A stretch of 63,686 nt of DNA from Planctomycetota bacterium. Lineage in GTDB: Bacteria; Planctomycetota; UBA1135; UBA2386. Position 1 is the first letter of the stretch; each line of letters starts with the position of its first letter. Below the pieces are notes generated by a model, which searched no databases, was not told the origin of the DNA, and saw only the letters and a list, made by a program, of their open reading frames with translations. The position numbers and the translations under genes are program-made. Below, one piece after another: positions 17,305 to 26,888 of this stretch. The stretch covers positions 1-63,686 of the forward strand of contig JADLHO010000054.1 in the NCBI GenBank assembly GCA_020848735.1, in the 5' to 3' direction.

Positions 17305-18894
17305 ATGCTGCTCGCCCGCCTGCCCGCGCTGCTCTTCGCCGCCGCGTTCATCGGAGTCGTCCCCGCCGAGCCCGACGCCGACCGCGACGGGCTCTCGGAC
17401 TTCCACGAGACGCACAAGTACTTCACCGATCCCAGGAAGGCCGACAGCGACGGCGACGGCGTTCCCGACGGCGATTGGCACGAGCGGCGTGAGTTCACCT
17501 ATTCGGTGCGCGCCGTGATGCACGTCATGGCGCCGTTCGACGTCGAGTCGATGAGCGACGACTACCAGGACGTGCGCGTGCTGGAGCGGCGCGACGACCT
17601 GCTGGAGTTCGAGGTCGTCGTCTATCCGTTCAACACGGTCGCGTCCTCGCTCGTGAGCACGGCGCGCTGGAGCAGACCGGCCGCCGAGCTCGAGCCCTTC
17701 GTGGCGCCGGGAGTGTGCAACAACTGGGACGCGAAGATGCGGGCCCAGCTCCTCGACGAGCTGAAGCGCGACGGCATCGATGTCGGCGCGCTCGACGACG
17801 ACGCCGCGGCGCGCGCGGTGTCGCGGTGGCTGCTGGAGCGCGCGAACGTCGAGGACAGCTTCACGACCTTCGCCGTCGAGTTCGCGAACGGCGTCCCGCG
17901 CGTCTCGGCGCGCCAGCGCGACGGCATGGAGCAGACGCTCGCACGCTTCGGCCGCACGCTCGAGCAACAGTTCGACCGCGAGTTGTTCGGCAAGGGCATG
18001 TTCGAGACCCGGCTGCGCGGGAGCTGCACCTCGTCGGCGATCTACCTCTCGACGGGGCTACGGGCCATCGGACTGCCGACGCGCACGATCGTCTGCACGC
18101 CGATCGTCGACGCGAACGACGAGCGCGAGGTGGCCTGGATCGACGCGCGCATCACCCACATCGGCGTGCGCGGCGTGCTGCGCAAGGCGGCGGAGCGCCA
18201 GCGCGGCTCCTGGACCTCGCACACCTTCAACGAGGTCTACGTCGGCAAGCGCTGGCGCCGGCTCAACTACACGGAGCTCGGCCAGAACGTGCTCGACGCT
18301 GACTCGCTGGGCCTCATGGTCCACGTGCATACCTACGGCGATCACTCCGTGGCCGGCCTGGTCGGCTGGGGCAACCGCGAGGCGCACCCGCTGCACGCGC
18401 AGCTCTTCGGCGGACCCAATCCGTACTCCTGCGTGAGCCTGTCCGACGCCTTCGGCCCGCATTCGAAGATCGCGAACGAGCCCCTCGGCGCGTTGCGCGA
18501 GGCGTTGATCACGCGGCTCGTCTGGTACGACGACCCTGCGCGCACGCCCAAGCTCACCACCGACCTCGGCGCCGCCGAGGGCGCAGCCCACCTCTTCGCG
18601 CACATCGACACGGGTGGCTCGGACGCCGACGCCGGCGACTTCTCGGACTTCTTCCGCGACGTCGACAAGCGCTTCGTGCTCCGCGCAGACGGACAGCCCG
18701 ATGTGCCGGCCGAGGCGCTCATGAAGTACTGGGTCGACCTGGGCAGCGACGTCAACGACTTCATCCTGCGCATCGGCGCCGCGGACTTCGCGCGCATGGC
18801 ACCCGGCGTGCGCTATGCGTTGACCTGGTCCGGCGGCGACGGCCTGCGCTGGCGCATCGCCGAGGGCGTGTCGATCGCCCGGCCCAGGCGTTGA
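17305..18894 (+). CDS. Secreted transglutaminase-like protein with calcium-binding N-terminus
   Basis: A 529-residue protein with a signal peptide (about 1-21). Right after it come two acidic thrombospondin type 3/dockerin-like loops, DADRDGLSD and DSDGDGVPDGD, that should bind calcium. The papain-like transglutaminase core has Cys C241 in RGSCTSSAIYLS and His H306 in WTSHTFNEVYV. The third triad position, normally Asp after the His strand, is Asn in RLNYTEL. Homologues with this Asn occur in planctomycetes as I remember, so it may be a family trait. Such proteins act outside the cell as proteases, cross-linking enzymes or inactive binding domains. Single gene; no obvious operon partner. Confidence 0.85.
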   Translation: MLLARLPALLFAAAFIGVVPAEPDADRDGLSDFHETHKYFTDPRKADSDGDGVPDGDWHERREFTYSVRAVMHVMAPFDVESMSDDYQDVRVLERRDDLLEFEVVVYPFNTVASSLVSTARWSRPAAELEPFVAPGVCNNWDAKMRAQLLDELKRDGIDVGALDDDAAARAVSRWLLERANVEDSFTTFAVEFANGVPRVSARQRDGMEQTLARFGRTLEQQFDRELFGKGMFETRLRGSCTSSAIYLSTGLRAIGLPTRTIVCTPIVDANDEREVAWIDARITHIGVRGVLRKAAERQRGSWTSHTFNEVYVGKRWRRLNYTELGQNVLDADSLGLMVHVHTYGDHSVAGLVGWGNREAHPLHAQLFGGPNPYSCVSLSDAFGPHSKIANEPLGALREALITRLVWYDDPARTPKLTTDLGAAEGAAHLFAHIDTGGSDADAGDFSDFFRDVDKRFVLRADGQPDVPAEALMKYWVDLGSDVNDFILRIGAADFARMAPGVRYALTWSGGDGLRWRIAEGVSIARPRR

Positions 18895-19127
18895 ACGTGC
18901 GCGACCGCCGGGGCACGCCGACGGGTCCGCACGAGGCGAGTCCGGCGCAGGCCGAGGCCACTCCGCAGTGTCTCGCGCCGCTGCCGCGCCGCTGCCATCC
19001 CCGCCGCGCCGCCGGCGTCGTCGTCGCTTCGCGTCCCTGCGGAGCCGCGGACCCGTCCCCCATTCCGCTCGTGAGGACTGATCCGCGCGGCCGCGGCAGT
19101 ACCATCCGCCACTCGCCGCGACCGCCC

Positions 19128-22097
19128 ATGCACTCGCCTCGTCCCTTCGGATCATCCGCCCTGATCGTCGGACTGCTGGCCGCGCTGTGCGCCGGGCGCG
19201 GTCCGACACAGCAGCCGGCAAGCCGCGTCTCCTACAACCGCGACGTCCGGCCGATCCTCGCCGAGAACTGCTTTGCCTGCCATGGTCCCGATGCGCGGGC
19301 GCGCAAGGCGGGATTGGTGCTGAGCTCGCCCGATCGCGCGACCGCTCCGCTCGAGTCCGGTGCGATCGCGATCGTGCGCGGCAGGCCCGAGGCGAGTGAG
19401 CTGATCCGCCGCGTGCTCGCGGCCGACGCCGACGAACGCATGCCACCGGCCGAGACCGGCAAGCACCTGACGCCGGCGCAGATCGCGACGCTGCGCACGT
19501 GGATCGCCGAGGGCGCGGAGGGTCAGACGCACTGGTCGCAGCTCGAGCCCCGCGCCGTCGAGCCATCCTTGGCGGCCGAGGATGGCTGGTCGCGCCATCC
19601 GATCGACCGCTTCCTCTTCGAACGCCTGCGGCGCGAGGGCCTGCGGCCCGCGGTCGAGGCCGACCGCGTGACGCTGATCCGCCGCCTGAGCTTCGACCTG
19701 ATCGGACTGCCGCCGAGCCCCGCCGAGGTCGAGGCGTTCGTCGCGGACACGCGCGCCGACGCCTATGAGGCCCTCGTCGATCGGCTCCTCGCGTCACCGC
19801 ATTACGGCGAGCGCATGGCGGTGTACTGGCTCGACCTGGTGCGCTACGCCGATACGACGGGCTACCACAGCGACAACCCGCGCACCGTGACGCCGTACCG
19901 CGACTGGGTGATCGCCGCCTTCAACGACAACCTGCCCTTCGATCGGTTCACGATCGAACAGCTCGCCGGGGATCTGCTCCCGGAGGCGACGCGGAGCCAG
20001 AGGATCGCGTCGGGCTACAACCGCCTGAACATGACCACCGAGGAGGGTGGTGCGCAGCCGAAGGAGTACGAGAACAAGTACGCCGCCGATCGCGTGCGCA
20101 ACGTCTCCTCGGTCTGGATGGCGGCGACGATGGGCTGCTGCGAGTGCCACGACCACAAGTTCGATCCCTATTCCACGCGGGACTTCTATGCGATGGCGGC
20201 CTTCTTCGCGGACGTGCAGGAGACCGCGGTCGGCGCGCGCGAGGCGGGCATGCCGGTGCCGTCGGCGGCGGATGCGGAGGTCCTGGCGCGCCTGGACGCC
20301 GAGATCGCGGCGCTCCGGCGAGAACTCGACATCGCGAGTCCGGAGCTCGCCGCGGCGCAGAGCGCATGGGAGCAGCAGGTCCTCGCACATCGGGCGCCGA
20401 CGCTGTCGGCGTGGAGCGCGATCGGACCGTTCACGGCCGCCTCGGCGCACGAGGCCTTCGAGACCAGCCACGGACCCGAGCGGGACGTCGACCTGTCGAA
20501 GACGTACCAACCCGCCGCGCCCGGCTCCTCGCCCCTGAAGTGGGTGGCCCGTCCGGAATGGCGCGACGGCGCGATCCACGAGCTCTCCGGCGGCAACGCC
20601 GCGACCTACCTGCACCGCACGATCGAGGCGACCGCGGCCGGCACGCTGCAGCTGTCGCTCGGCAGCGACGACGCGATCCGCGTGTGGGTGAACGGCGAGC
20701 AGCTGCTCTCGCACGAGGTCTATCGTCCCGCGGCGCCGGATCAGGAGCAGCTGACGATCGCGCTGAAGCCGGGCAGCAACTCGCTGCTGATGAAGATCGT
20801 CAATGGCGGCGGTGGCTACGCCTTCTACTTCCAGGTGTCGGGGAAACCCGCGCCGGACGAGATCGTCGCCGCCGTGCGCATTCCGCCCGCGAGCCGCAGC
20901 GCGGAACAGGCGGCGGACGTCGCGGCATTCCATCGCAGCGTCGCGCCGTCGCTCGCACCGCTGAGGAACCGGCTCGCCGACGCGACGGCGCGCAAGACGG
21001 CCCTCGAGGCGCGGCTGCCGCGCACGCTCGTCACCGTGTCGGGGACCCCGCGTACGGTGCGCATCCGGCCGCGCGGCAACTGGCAGGACGACTCGGGCCC
21101 CGTGGTCGAGCCGGCGGTGCCGCAGTTCCTCCGCCAGCCCGCGGTGAACGGCCGCGCGACCCGCCTCGACCTCGCGCATTGGCTCGTCGACGGCCGCAAT
21201 CCGCTGACGGCGCGTGTCTTCGTGAACCGCCTGTGGAAGCTCTGCTTCGGGCTCGGGATCAGCCGGACGCTCGACGATCTCGGCGTGCAGGGAGAGTGGC
21301 CCGTGCACCCCGAGCTGCTCGATTGGCTCGCGCTCGACTTCCAGGACCACGGCTGGGACGTCAAGCGCGCGCACAAGCAGCTCGTGATGTCCGCGGCCTA
21401 CCGCCAGTCCTCGCAGGCCGGCGCGCTGCACGATCGCGACCCGGACAACCGACTGATCGCGCGGCAATCGCGGTTCCGGCTCGATGCCGAGTTCGTGCGC
21501 GACGACGCCTTGGCGATCAGCGGTCTGTTGGTGCCGACGATCGGCGGGTCGAGCGTGCGACCCTACCAACCGCCCGGTTACCTGGTGCACCTGAACTTCC
21601 CGTCCCGCGATTGGCGCGATGAACCCGGGGAGGACCAGTACCGCCGCGGTCTCTACACCTTCTGGCAACGCACCTTCCTCCACCCGAGCCTGCTCGCGTT
21701 CGACGCCAGCCCGCGCGAGGAGTGCAGCACGGAGCGGCCGCGCTCGAACACGCCGCAGCAGGCCTTGACCCTGCTCAACGATCCGACCTATGTCGAGGCG
21801 GCGCGCGTCTTCGCGCAGCGCGTCCTGCGAGACGGCGGGACCTCGACCGGCGAGCGCCTCGCGTATGCCTATCGCCGCGCGCTCTCGCGCCTGCCGACCG
21901 CGGCGGAGCTGCGCATCCACGAACGTCTGCTCGCCGACCATCTCGCGGGTTACCGCGCCGACCTGCCCGCGGCGCGCCGGCTGCTCGCCGTCGGTCATCG
22001 CGAGGTCGCCGCGGACCTCGACCCCGCGGAGCTCGCCGCGTGGACCTCCGTCGCGCGCGTCATCCTGAACCTGCACGAGACGATCACGCGCTCCTGA
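19128..22097 (+). CDS. Secreted DUF1549/DUF1553 cytochrome-type protein with a PA14-like insert
   Basis: A 989-residue planctomycete PSD1-type protein with a signal peptide (about 1-28). PSCyt1 (about 35-130) has haem motif CFACH (C48, C51, H52). DUF1549 (about 155-360) follows with CCECHDHKFDPY near 337 as a second haem-type motif. Residues about 425-575 form a beta-rich, lectin-like insert (LSLGSDDAIRVWVNGEQLL), resembling a PA14 or glycan-binding domain. DUF1553 fills the C-terminus (about 680-985; HWLVDGRNPLTARVFVNRLW, SNTPQQALTLLNDPTYVE). It is followed after 7 bases by a DUF1501 gene and then a Gfo/Idh/MocA gene, forming a compact operon. The function of the pair is not established. Confidence 0.9.
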   Translation: MHSPRPFGSSALIVGLLAALCAGRGPTQQPASRVSYNRDVRPILAENCFACHGPDARARKAGLVLSSPDRATAPLESGAIAIVRGRPEASELIRRVLAADADERMPPAETGKHLTPAQIATLRTWIAEGAEGQTHWSQLEPRAVEPSLAAEDGWSRHPIDRFLFERLRREGLRPAVEADRVTLIRRLSFDLIGLPPSPAEVEAFVADTRADAYEALVDRLLASPHYGERMAVYWLDLVRYADTTGYHSDNPRTVTPYRDWVIAAFNDNLPFDRFTIEQLAGDLLPEATRSQRIASGYNRLNMTTEEGGAQPKEYENKYAADRVRNVSSVWMAATMGCCECHDHKFDPYSTRDFYAMAAFFADVQETAVGAREAGMPVPSAADAEVLARLDAEIAALRRELDIASPELAAAQSAWEQQVLAHRAPTLSAWSAIGPFTAASAHEAFETSHGPERDVDLSKTYQPAAPGSSPLKWVARPEWRDGAIHELSGGNAATYLHRTIEATAAGTLQLSLGSDDAIRVWVNGEQLLSHEVYRPAAPDQEQLTIALKPGSNSLLMKIVNGGGGYAFYFQVSGKPAPDEIVAAVRIPPASRSAEQAADVAAFHRSVAPSLAPLRNRLADATARKTALEARLPRTLVTVSGTPRTVRIRPRGNWQDDSGPVVEPAVPQFLRQPAVNGRATRLDLAHWLVDGRNPLTARVFVNRLWKLCFGLGISRTLDDLGVQGEWPVHPELLDWLALDFQDHGWDVKRAHKQLVMSAAYRQSSQAGALHDRDPDNRLIARQSRFRLDAEFVRDDALAISGLLVPTIGGSSVRPYQPPGYLVHLNFPSRDWRDEPGEDQYRRGLYTFWQRTFLHPSLLAFDASPREECSTERPRSNTPQQALTLLNDPTYVEAARVFAQRVLRDGGTSTGERLAYAYRRALSRLPTAAELRIHERLLADHLAGYRADLPAARRLLAVGHREVAADLDPAELAAWTSVARVILNLHETITRS

Positions 22098-22104
22098 CAC
22101 CGCG

Positions 22105-23547
22105 ATGCACCCCAGCCCCGACTCCCGATCCGACTCCCGACCAGACGCCGTGTCCGCATGGACGCGGCGAGCCTTCCTCGGGCGCGCCGCGTTCGGCCTC
22201 GGCGCACTGCCGCTCTGCGGGCTCCTCGATCCCAGCGCACGCCGCGGTTCCGATCGCTGGCCCGGGGTGGTCTCACCCCTGCATTACCGCCCGCGCGCGC
22301 GACGCGTGATCTGGCTCGGCATGATGGGCGGGCCCTCGCAGCTGGAGACCCTCGACTACAAGCCGAAGCTCGCGGCGATGGACGGCCAGGCGATGCCCGA
22401 TTCGTACACGAAGGGCCAGCCGATCGCGCAGCTGCAGGGGCAGGCCCTGAGGATCCTCGGTCCCCAGCACCCGTTCCGCCGCTTCGGGCAATCGCAGCAG
22501 GAGATCTCCGCCGTGCTGCCGCACATCGGTTCGATCGCCGACGAGATCTGCATCATCCGCTCGCTGCAGACCGAGGCGATCAACCACGATCCCGCCCAGA
22601 CCTTCATGAACACGGGCACGCTGATCTCGGGGCGTCCGAGCATGGGCTCGTGGCTCACGTATGGCCTCGGCAGCGAGTGCGACAACCTGCCGGGCTTCGT
22701 CGTGCTGACGTCGATCGGTGGCGGTCAGGGGCAGCCGATCGCGACGCGGCAATGGCATAGCGGCTTCCTGCCGAGCCGCTTCCAGGGCGTGCCGTTCCAC
22801 GCCAAGGGCGACGCCGTGCTCTACGTGCGGAGTCCGGAGGGCGTCGGCGACGCGCGGCAGCGCGACGTCGTCGACGCCGTCGGGCAGCTGAACGCCCTCC
22901 ACGCGGAGGCGAACGACGACCCGGAGATCGCCACGCGCATCAGCCAGTACGAGATGGCGTTCCGCATGCAGTCGAGCGTGCCGGGCCTGATGGACATCCG
23001 CGACGAGCCTCCGGAGACGCTCGCGCTGTACGGCGCTCAGCCGGGCGACGGCTCCTTCGCGTCGAACTGTCTGCTCGCGCGCCGACTCGCCGAACGCGGC
23101 GTGCGCTTCATCCAGCTCTACCACCGCGACTGGGATCATCACGGCGGCGTCAAGGCGGGGGTCGCGTTCAACGCGGCGCTGACCGACAAGGCGTCGGCCG
23201 CCCTGATCGTCGATCTGAAGCAGCGCGGCATGCTCGACGACACGCTGGTCGTCTGGGGCGGCGAGTTCGGTCGCACGCCGATGGCGCAGGGCGACGGCCG
23301 CGACCACCACATCCGCGGCTTCTCGATCTGGATGGCCGGAGGCGGCATCAAGGCCGGCATCACGCACGGCGCCACCGACGAGCTCGGCTACCGCGCGGTC
23401 GAGGACATCGTCTCCGTCCACGACCTGCACGCGACCATGCTGCGGCTGCTCGGCATCGAGCACACGAAGCTGACCTTCCGCACGCAGGGGCGCGAGTTCC
23501 GACTCACCGACGTCGCGGGCGAGGTCGTCACGGACATCCTGGCCTGA
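22105..23547 (+). CDS. DUF1501 secreted protein, twin-arginine signal
   Basis: A 480-residue DUF1501 protein with a twin-arginine signal TRRAFLGRAAFGLG (about 14-30) after a short Ser/Asp-rich start. The body has the family core: VIWLGMMGGPSQLETLDYKP, the EISAVLPHIGSIADEICIIR block, GGEFGRTPMAQG, then GRDHHIRGFSIWMAGGGIKAG with the metal-site His residues. It would be exported folded, probably with a bound metal ion. It starts 7 bases after the stop of the DUF1553 partner and is the second gene of this operon. It shares more with the DUF1501 gene at 30764 (both have DHH in GRDHH) than with that at 5409. Confidence 0.92.
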   Translation: MHPSPDSRSDSRPDAVSAWTRRAFLGRAAFGLGALPLCGLLDPSARRGSDRWPGVVSPLHYRPRARRVIWLGMMGGPSQLETLDYKPKLAAMDGQAMPDSYTKGQPIAQLQGQALRILGPQHPFRRFGQSQQEISAVLPHIGSIADEICIIRSLQTEAINHDPAQTFMNTGTLISGRPSMGSWLTYGLGSECDNLPGFVVLTSIGGGQGQPIATRQWHSGFLPSRFQGVPFHAKGDAVLYVRSPEGVGDARQRDVVDAVGQLNALHAEANDDPEIATRISQYEMAFRMQSSVPGLMDIRDEPPETLALYGAQPGDGSFASNCLLARRLAERGVRFIQLYHRDWDHHGGVKAGVAFNAALTDKASAALIVDLKQRGMLDDTLVVWGGEFGRTPMAQGDGRDHHIRGFSIWMAGGGIKAGITHGATDELGYRAVEDIVSVHDLHATMLRLLGIEHTKLTFRTQGREFRLTDVAGEVVTDILA

Positions 23548-23593
23548 TCCCGACGCGCCGCAACCCCGAGCCCGGTCCGCACAGGCAACCCCC

Positions 23594-24871
23594 ATGCTCA
23601 CCCGTCGTTCGTTCCTCGGCTCCGTCGCCGCCCTCCCCCTCATCGGCACGCGCACCCCTTGGCTCCCTGCCAGCGAACGGCTGACGGTCGGCTTCATCGG
23701 CGTGGGGATGATGGGCCGCTACCACCTCGACGCGCTGCTGGGCCGCAGCGAGATCGAGGTCGTCGCCGTCTGTGACGTCGCGAAGGAGCGCCTCGACGGC
23801 GAGGTCGGGAAGGTCGAGACCCGGTACGCCGAGCGCAAGCGGAGCGGCAGCTGGAAGGGAGTCGCCGCGTATGGCGACTTCCGTGAGCTGCTCGCGCACG
23901 CCGACCTCGATGCCGTCGTCATCGCGACGCCCGACCACGGTCATGCGATCCAATGCCTGCTCGCCGCCCGCGCGAGGAAGCACATCTACTGCGAGAAGCC
24001 GCTGACGCACACGGTGGCCGAAGGCCGTCGGATCGTGACGGAGGTCGCGGCCAACCAGGTCGTCTTCCAGACCGGCAGCCAGCAGCGCAGCGAGTTCGGC
24101 GGTCATTTCCGCAAGGCGGTCGAGTACGTCTGGAACGGCCGCATCGGCAGGCTGAAGACGATCCGGATCGGTGTCGGAACACCGCCCCGGCCCTGCGACC
24201 TGCCGGACCAGGACACGCCCGCGGGCACGAACTGGGATCTCTGGCTCGGACCGGCACCCGAGCGCGCGTACCACGAGGTGCTCTGTCCGCGCGGTGTGCA
24301 CGGCCATTACCCCTTGTGGCGGCACTACCAGGAGTACGCGGGTGGCGGACTCGCCGACATGGGCGCGCACCACTTCGACATCGCGCAATGGGCGATGGAA
24401 ACGGATGCCGGCGGCCCGGTCGAGATCATCCCGCCCGAACACCCGGAGAAGGGTGAGGGCCTGCGCTTCGTCTATGCCAATGGCGTGACGATGTTCCACA
24501 ATGCGTTCGAGGGCGACGTCCGCGCCGACTGCGTCTTCGAGGGCGAGGACGGCGTGATCCTCGTCGGCCGCGGTGGCATCGCGAGTCGTCCGGACTCGAT
24601 CCTGGCCGAGCCGCTGGGCGAGGACGCGCGCCGCGTGCTGCCGTCGGACAACCATCACACGAACTGGATCGAGGCGATCCGCTCCGGCACGCCCACGATC
24701 TGCACCGCCGAGATCGGCCATCGCTCGGCCACGATCTGCCACCTCGCGAACCTCGGCTATCGATTGGGGCGGACGTTGAGCTGGGATCCCGCGCGGGAGC
24801 AGTTCGTGAAGGACGACGAGGCCAACGCACTGTTGTCGCGGGTCGCGCGCGGCGACTGGGCGAAGATCTGA
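23594..24871 (+). CDS. Exported Gfo/Idh/MocA family oxidoreductase
   Basis: A 425-residue NAD(P)-dependent dehydrogenase family member. A Tat signal (TRRSFLGSVAALPLIG, about 3-20) directs it out of the cytoplasm, as is common in this planctomycete subgroup. The Rossmann fold is marked by GFIGVGMMGRYH, the nicotinamide-binding EKP in YCEKPLTHT and ATPDHGHA. The substrate-binding domain has the QQRSEFGGHFRKA and GGGLADMGAHHFDIAQW patterns seen in this subgroup. The substrate is probably a sugar or inositol derivative. It is the third gene after DUF1553 and DUF1501, 46 bases downstream, consistent with a carbohydrate-oxidation role of the operon. Confidence 0.9.
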   Translation: MLTRRSFLGSVAALPLIGTRTPWLPASERLTVGFIGVGMMGRYHLDALLGRSEIEVVAVCDVAKERLDGEVGKVETRYAERKRSGSWKGVAAYGDFRELLAHADLDAVVIATPDHGHAIQCLLAARARKHIYCEKPLTHTVAEGRRIVTEVAANQVVFQTGSQQRSEFGGHFRKAVEYVWNGRIGRLKTIRIGVGTPPRPCDLPDQDTPAGTNWDLWLGPAPERAYHEVLCPRGVHGHYPLWRHYQEYAGGGLADMGAHHFDIAQWAMETDAGGPVEIIPPEHPEKGEGLRFVYANGVTMFHNAFEGDVRADCVFEGEDGVILVGRGGIASRPDSILAEPLGEDARRVLPSDNHHTNWIEAIRSGTPTICTAEIGHRSATICHLANLGYRLGRTLSWDPAREQFVKDDEANALLSRVARGDWAKI

Positions 24872-24892
24872 GCGGCGGATTGGGCCGCATCG

Positions 24893-24911
24893 CGCCGCAG
24901 CCCGTGCGGCG
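24893..24911 (+). terminator. Hairpin between convergent genes
   Basis: A perfect 7-bp stem (CGCCGCA / TGCGGCG) with a 5-base loop GCCCG lies exactly between the stop of the oxidoreductase gene on the plus strand and the stop of the esterase-like gene on the minus strand. There is no T-run on either side, so it is not a classical intrinsic terminator. A hairpin serving both directions is plausible by position. Confidence 0.4.
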
Positions 24912-26888
24912 TCACCGGGCGCGGGGCGCGGTCACCCGGCCATGCTCGAGGAAGAACGCCAGGAGGCGCTCGGACTCGAAGAACTCCGGGACCTCCGCGT
25001 GCCCTTTCCCCTCGATCCGCAGCAGCTGGCCGGGGCCACCCAGCCGGCGGTAACGATCGATCAGGACGCCGCTGTTCCTCTCGAGCGGCACGACCTCGTC
25101 CCGGTCGCCGTGCAGATGCAGGACCGGCACCCTCGCCTTCGCCAGCGGCGCGAGTCGGTCGACGGGATTGTGCATCGCGAGGCTGCCGCGCAGCTCCGCC
25201 TCGGTCACGCCATAGGCCACGGCCGTGGCACGGAGCCCGGGATACGAGGTCAGATCGCAGACGGGGTAGATCCCGCCGATGCACGCCACCTTCTCCGGGT
25301 TCTCGACCGCCCAGTTGTACCACATCAGACCGCCCCGGCTCTGCGGGAGGAGGCAGGCCATGGCCGACAGTCCATACGTGCCGACCACGTGCTCGTGGAA
25401 ACGGCTGTAGATCGCGCGGCTCCGCGGGCTGCCGAAGGAGTCGCCGACGTCCGTCCCGCAGATGGCATAGCCCTGCTGCAAGAGCCGCGAGAACAGCCAG
25501 CTCATCCGCTTGCCGGGATACCCCGACCAAGACGCCGGTGCATACCAGACCCAGGGTCTGCTGCCGTCCGCGGAGGGCTCCGTCGGCAGGATCACGAAGC
25601 CCCGCAGCTCATCGATCGCCCGCTCGAGGCACCTCGCGCCGTACCGCGTCGTCTCCCGGACGCGCGGCGCAGCTCCCGGGCGCCGGATCAGCTCCGCCAT
25701 CGCTTCCGCAAAGGCCTTGCCGAGCCGCGCGACGAGCTTCGCGGACCACGGCGCGGCAGCGCCGCGAGCGGACGCGCCCGCGTCCATCAGCCGTCGTTCC
25801 TCGACGCTGAACAGCTCGGCCCAGGACCGCTCGAGGGCCGCGCTCCGCTGCGCGGGGTCGAGGTTCTCGTCTTCGTCCAGCGCGGCGGCACGACCCTCGA
25901 GCTGGAGCCTCCGCGAGATCAGCTCGCGCCATCGATCGTCCCAGGCATCCCCGGTCATGACGTTGACGACATTGCCCTCGAATTCGGGCAGCTGCGCCGG
26001 CGCGGCCATGGCCTGCGTGAATCGCATCAGCCTCGGGGACTCCGACAAGACGCCGTCCGCGCCCATCACGCCGATCACGAACGGCAGCCCGGGTGCCGCC
26101 AGATCCCTGCGCAGATCGCCGACGAACCGCGCGAGGAGCCGGGTGTATTCGTCGAAGCCGCCGGGCTCGTCGCCATCCGGGTAATTCGCGTGGTCGCACA
26201 GGTCGCTCCAACCCTGATGCCAGACGAATCCCGCGAGCTCGTGGCCCAGCGCCGGGTCGTAGTCCGGACAGATCTCCTGGATCTCCGCCAGCGCCTTGCG
26301 GATCTGCCTGATCATGAGCCGGTAGGAGCGACCGCTGGCCGCGGCCTTCTCCGCGCGGATCGTCTCGGGCCCCAGGCCCCGCTCTGCGTCGCGCTCGAGC
26401 GGAGCGCCCCGCATTTCATATGGACCGGCGCTCGGCGGACGGAAATCGGTGATCAGGCTCTTGCCGACCCAGGCCGTCTTCACGATGAGGATCGGTTCGT
26501 CGAGCAGCTTCTGCAGGTAGATGCCGAAGCTGAACTCGGGGCCGAAGCTCTCGTCGGCGCCGTCGTGGCTCGTCAGGCGGCCGCGTCGCTCGCCCCCCGG
26601 CTCGCCCGGTGCAATGCCGTGGGAATCCGCGATCCACACGTTCTCGCAGACGCGCGGCGTGCCGTCCGCCCCGCGCATCTCCGCCAGGATCGGTGCCGTG
26701 ACGGGGTCTTCCGCGAGGGCATCGAGCTCGCGGAGCATCGCGTGCCCTTCGAGGTCGCACTGCCCGGCGAGGATGAAGACCTTCAGCGGCTTCCGGGCGG
26801 GGTCGGCCCCGCCGCTGCGGTCGAATGCCAGAAACGTCGCCACGCCCAGGGCGAGGGCCGACGACGACCAAAGGGATCGCGGACTCAT
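24912..26888 (-). CDS. Secreted acetylesterase-like (SASA) domain fused to alpha/beta hydrolase, catalytic Ser and His altered
   Basis: A 658-residue two-domain protein with a signal peptide (about 1-28). The N-terminal half (about 35-380) matches a planctomycete sialate-O-acetylesterase-like group (FVWHQGWSDLCDH, LPFVIGVMGADG, GKAFAEAMAEL). The nucleophile motif, normally GQSNMEG, reads GQCDLEG, with Cys at residue 44; the His in the usual FHYLGSAK block is absent (AAPWSAK). The C-terminal half is an alpha/beta hydrolase with Ser 517 in PQSRGG, HGDRDEVVP carrying the Asp and GKGHAEVPE carrying the His. The second domain is probably the active one. ATG 26888 gives the signal peptide; the frame extends upstream to 26966 without one. 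Confidence 0.8.
   Translation of the reverse strand: MSPRSLWSSSALALGVATFLAFDRSGGADPARKPLKVFILAGQCDLEGHAMLRELDALAEDPVTAPILAEMRGADGTPRVCENVWIADSHGIAPGEPGGERRGRLTSHDGADESFGPEFSFGIYLQKLLDEPILIVKTAWVGKSLITDFRPPSAGPYEMRGAPLERDAERGLGPETIRAEKAAASGRSYRLMIRQIRKALAEIQEICPDYDPALGHELAGFVWHQGWSDLCDHANYPDGDEPGGFDEYTRLLARFVGDLRRDLAAPGLPFVIGVMGADGVLSESPRLMRFTQAMAAPAQLPEFEGNVVNVMTGDAWDDRWRELISRRLQLEGRAAALDEDENLDPAQRSAALERSWAELFSVEERRLMDAGASARGAAAPWSAKLVARLGKAFAEAMAELIRRPGAAPRVRETTRYGARCLERAIDELRGFVILPTEPSADGSRPWVWYAPASWSGYPGKRMSWLFSRLLQQGYAICGTDVGDSFGSPRSRAIYSRFHEHVVGTYGLSAMACLLPQSRGGLMWYNWAVENPEKVACIGGIYPVCDLTSYPGLRATAVAYGVTEAELRGSLAMHNPVDRLAPLAKARVPVLHLHGDRDEVVPLERNSGVLIDRYRRLGGPGQLLRIEGKGHAEVPEFFESERLLAFFLEHGRVTAPRAR

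Noticed and set aside
19794..22100. 768-residue minus-strand frame opposite the DUF1553 gene at 19128
   Set aside because: Same antisense pattern, no recognisable domain, no signal or start context; the plus-strand gene has haem and domain motifs.
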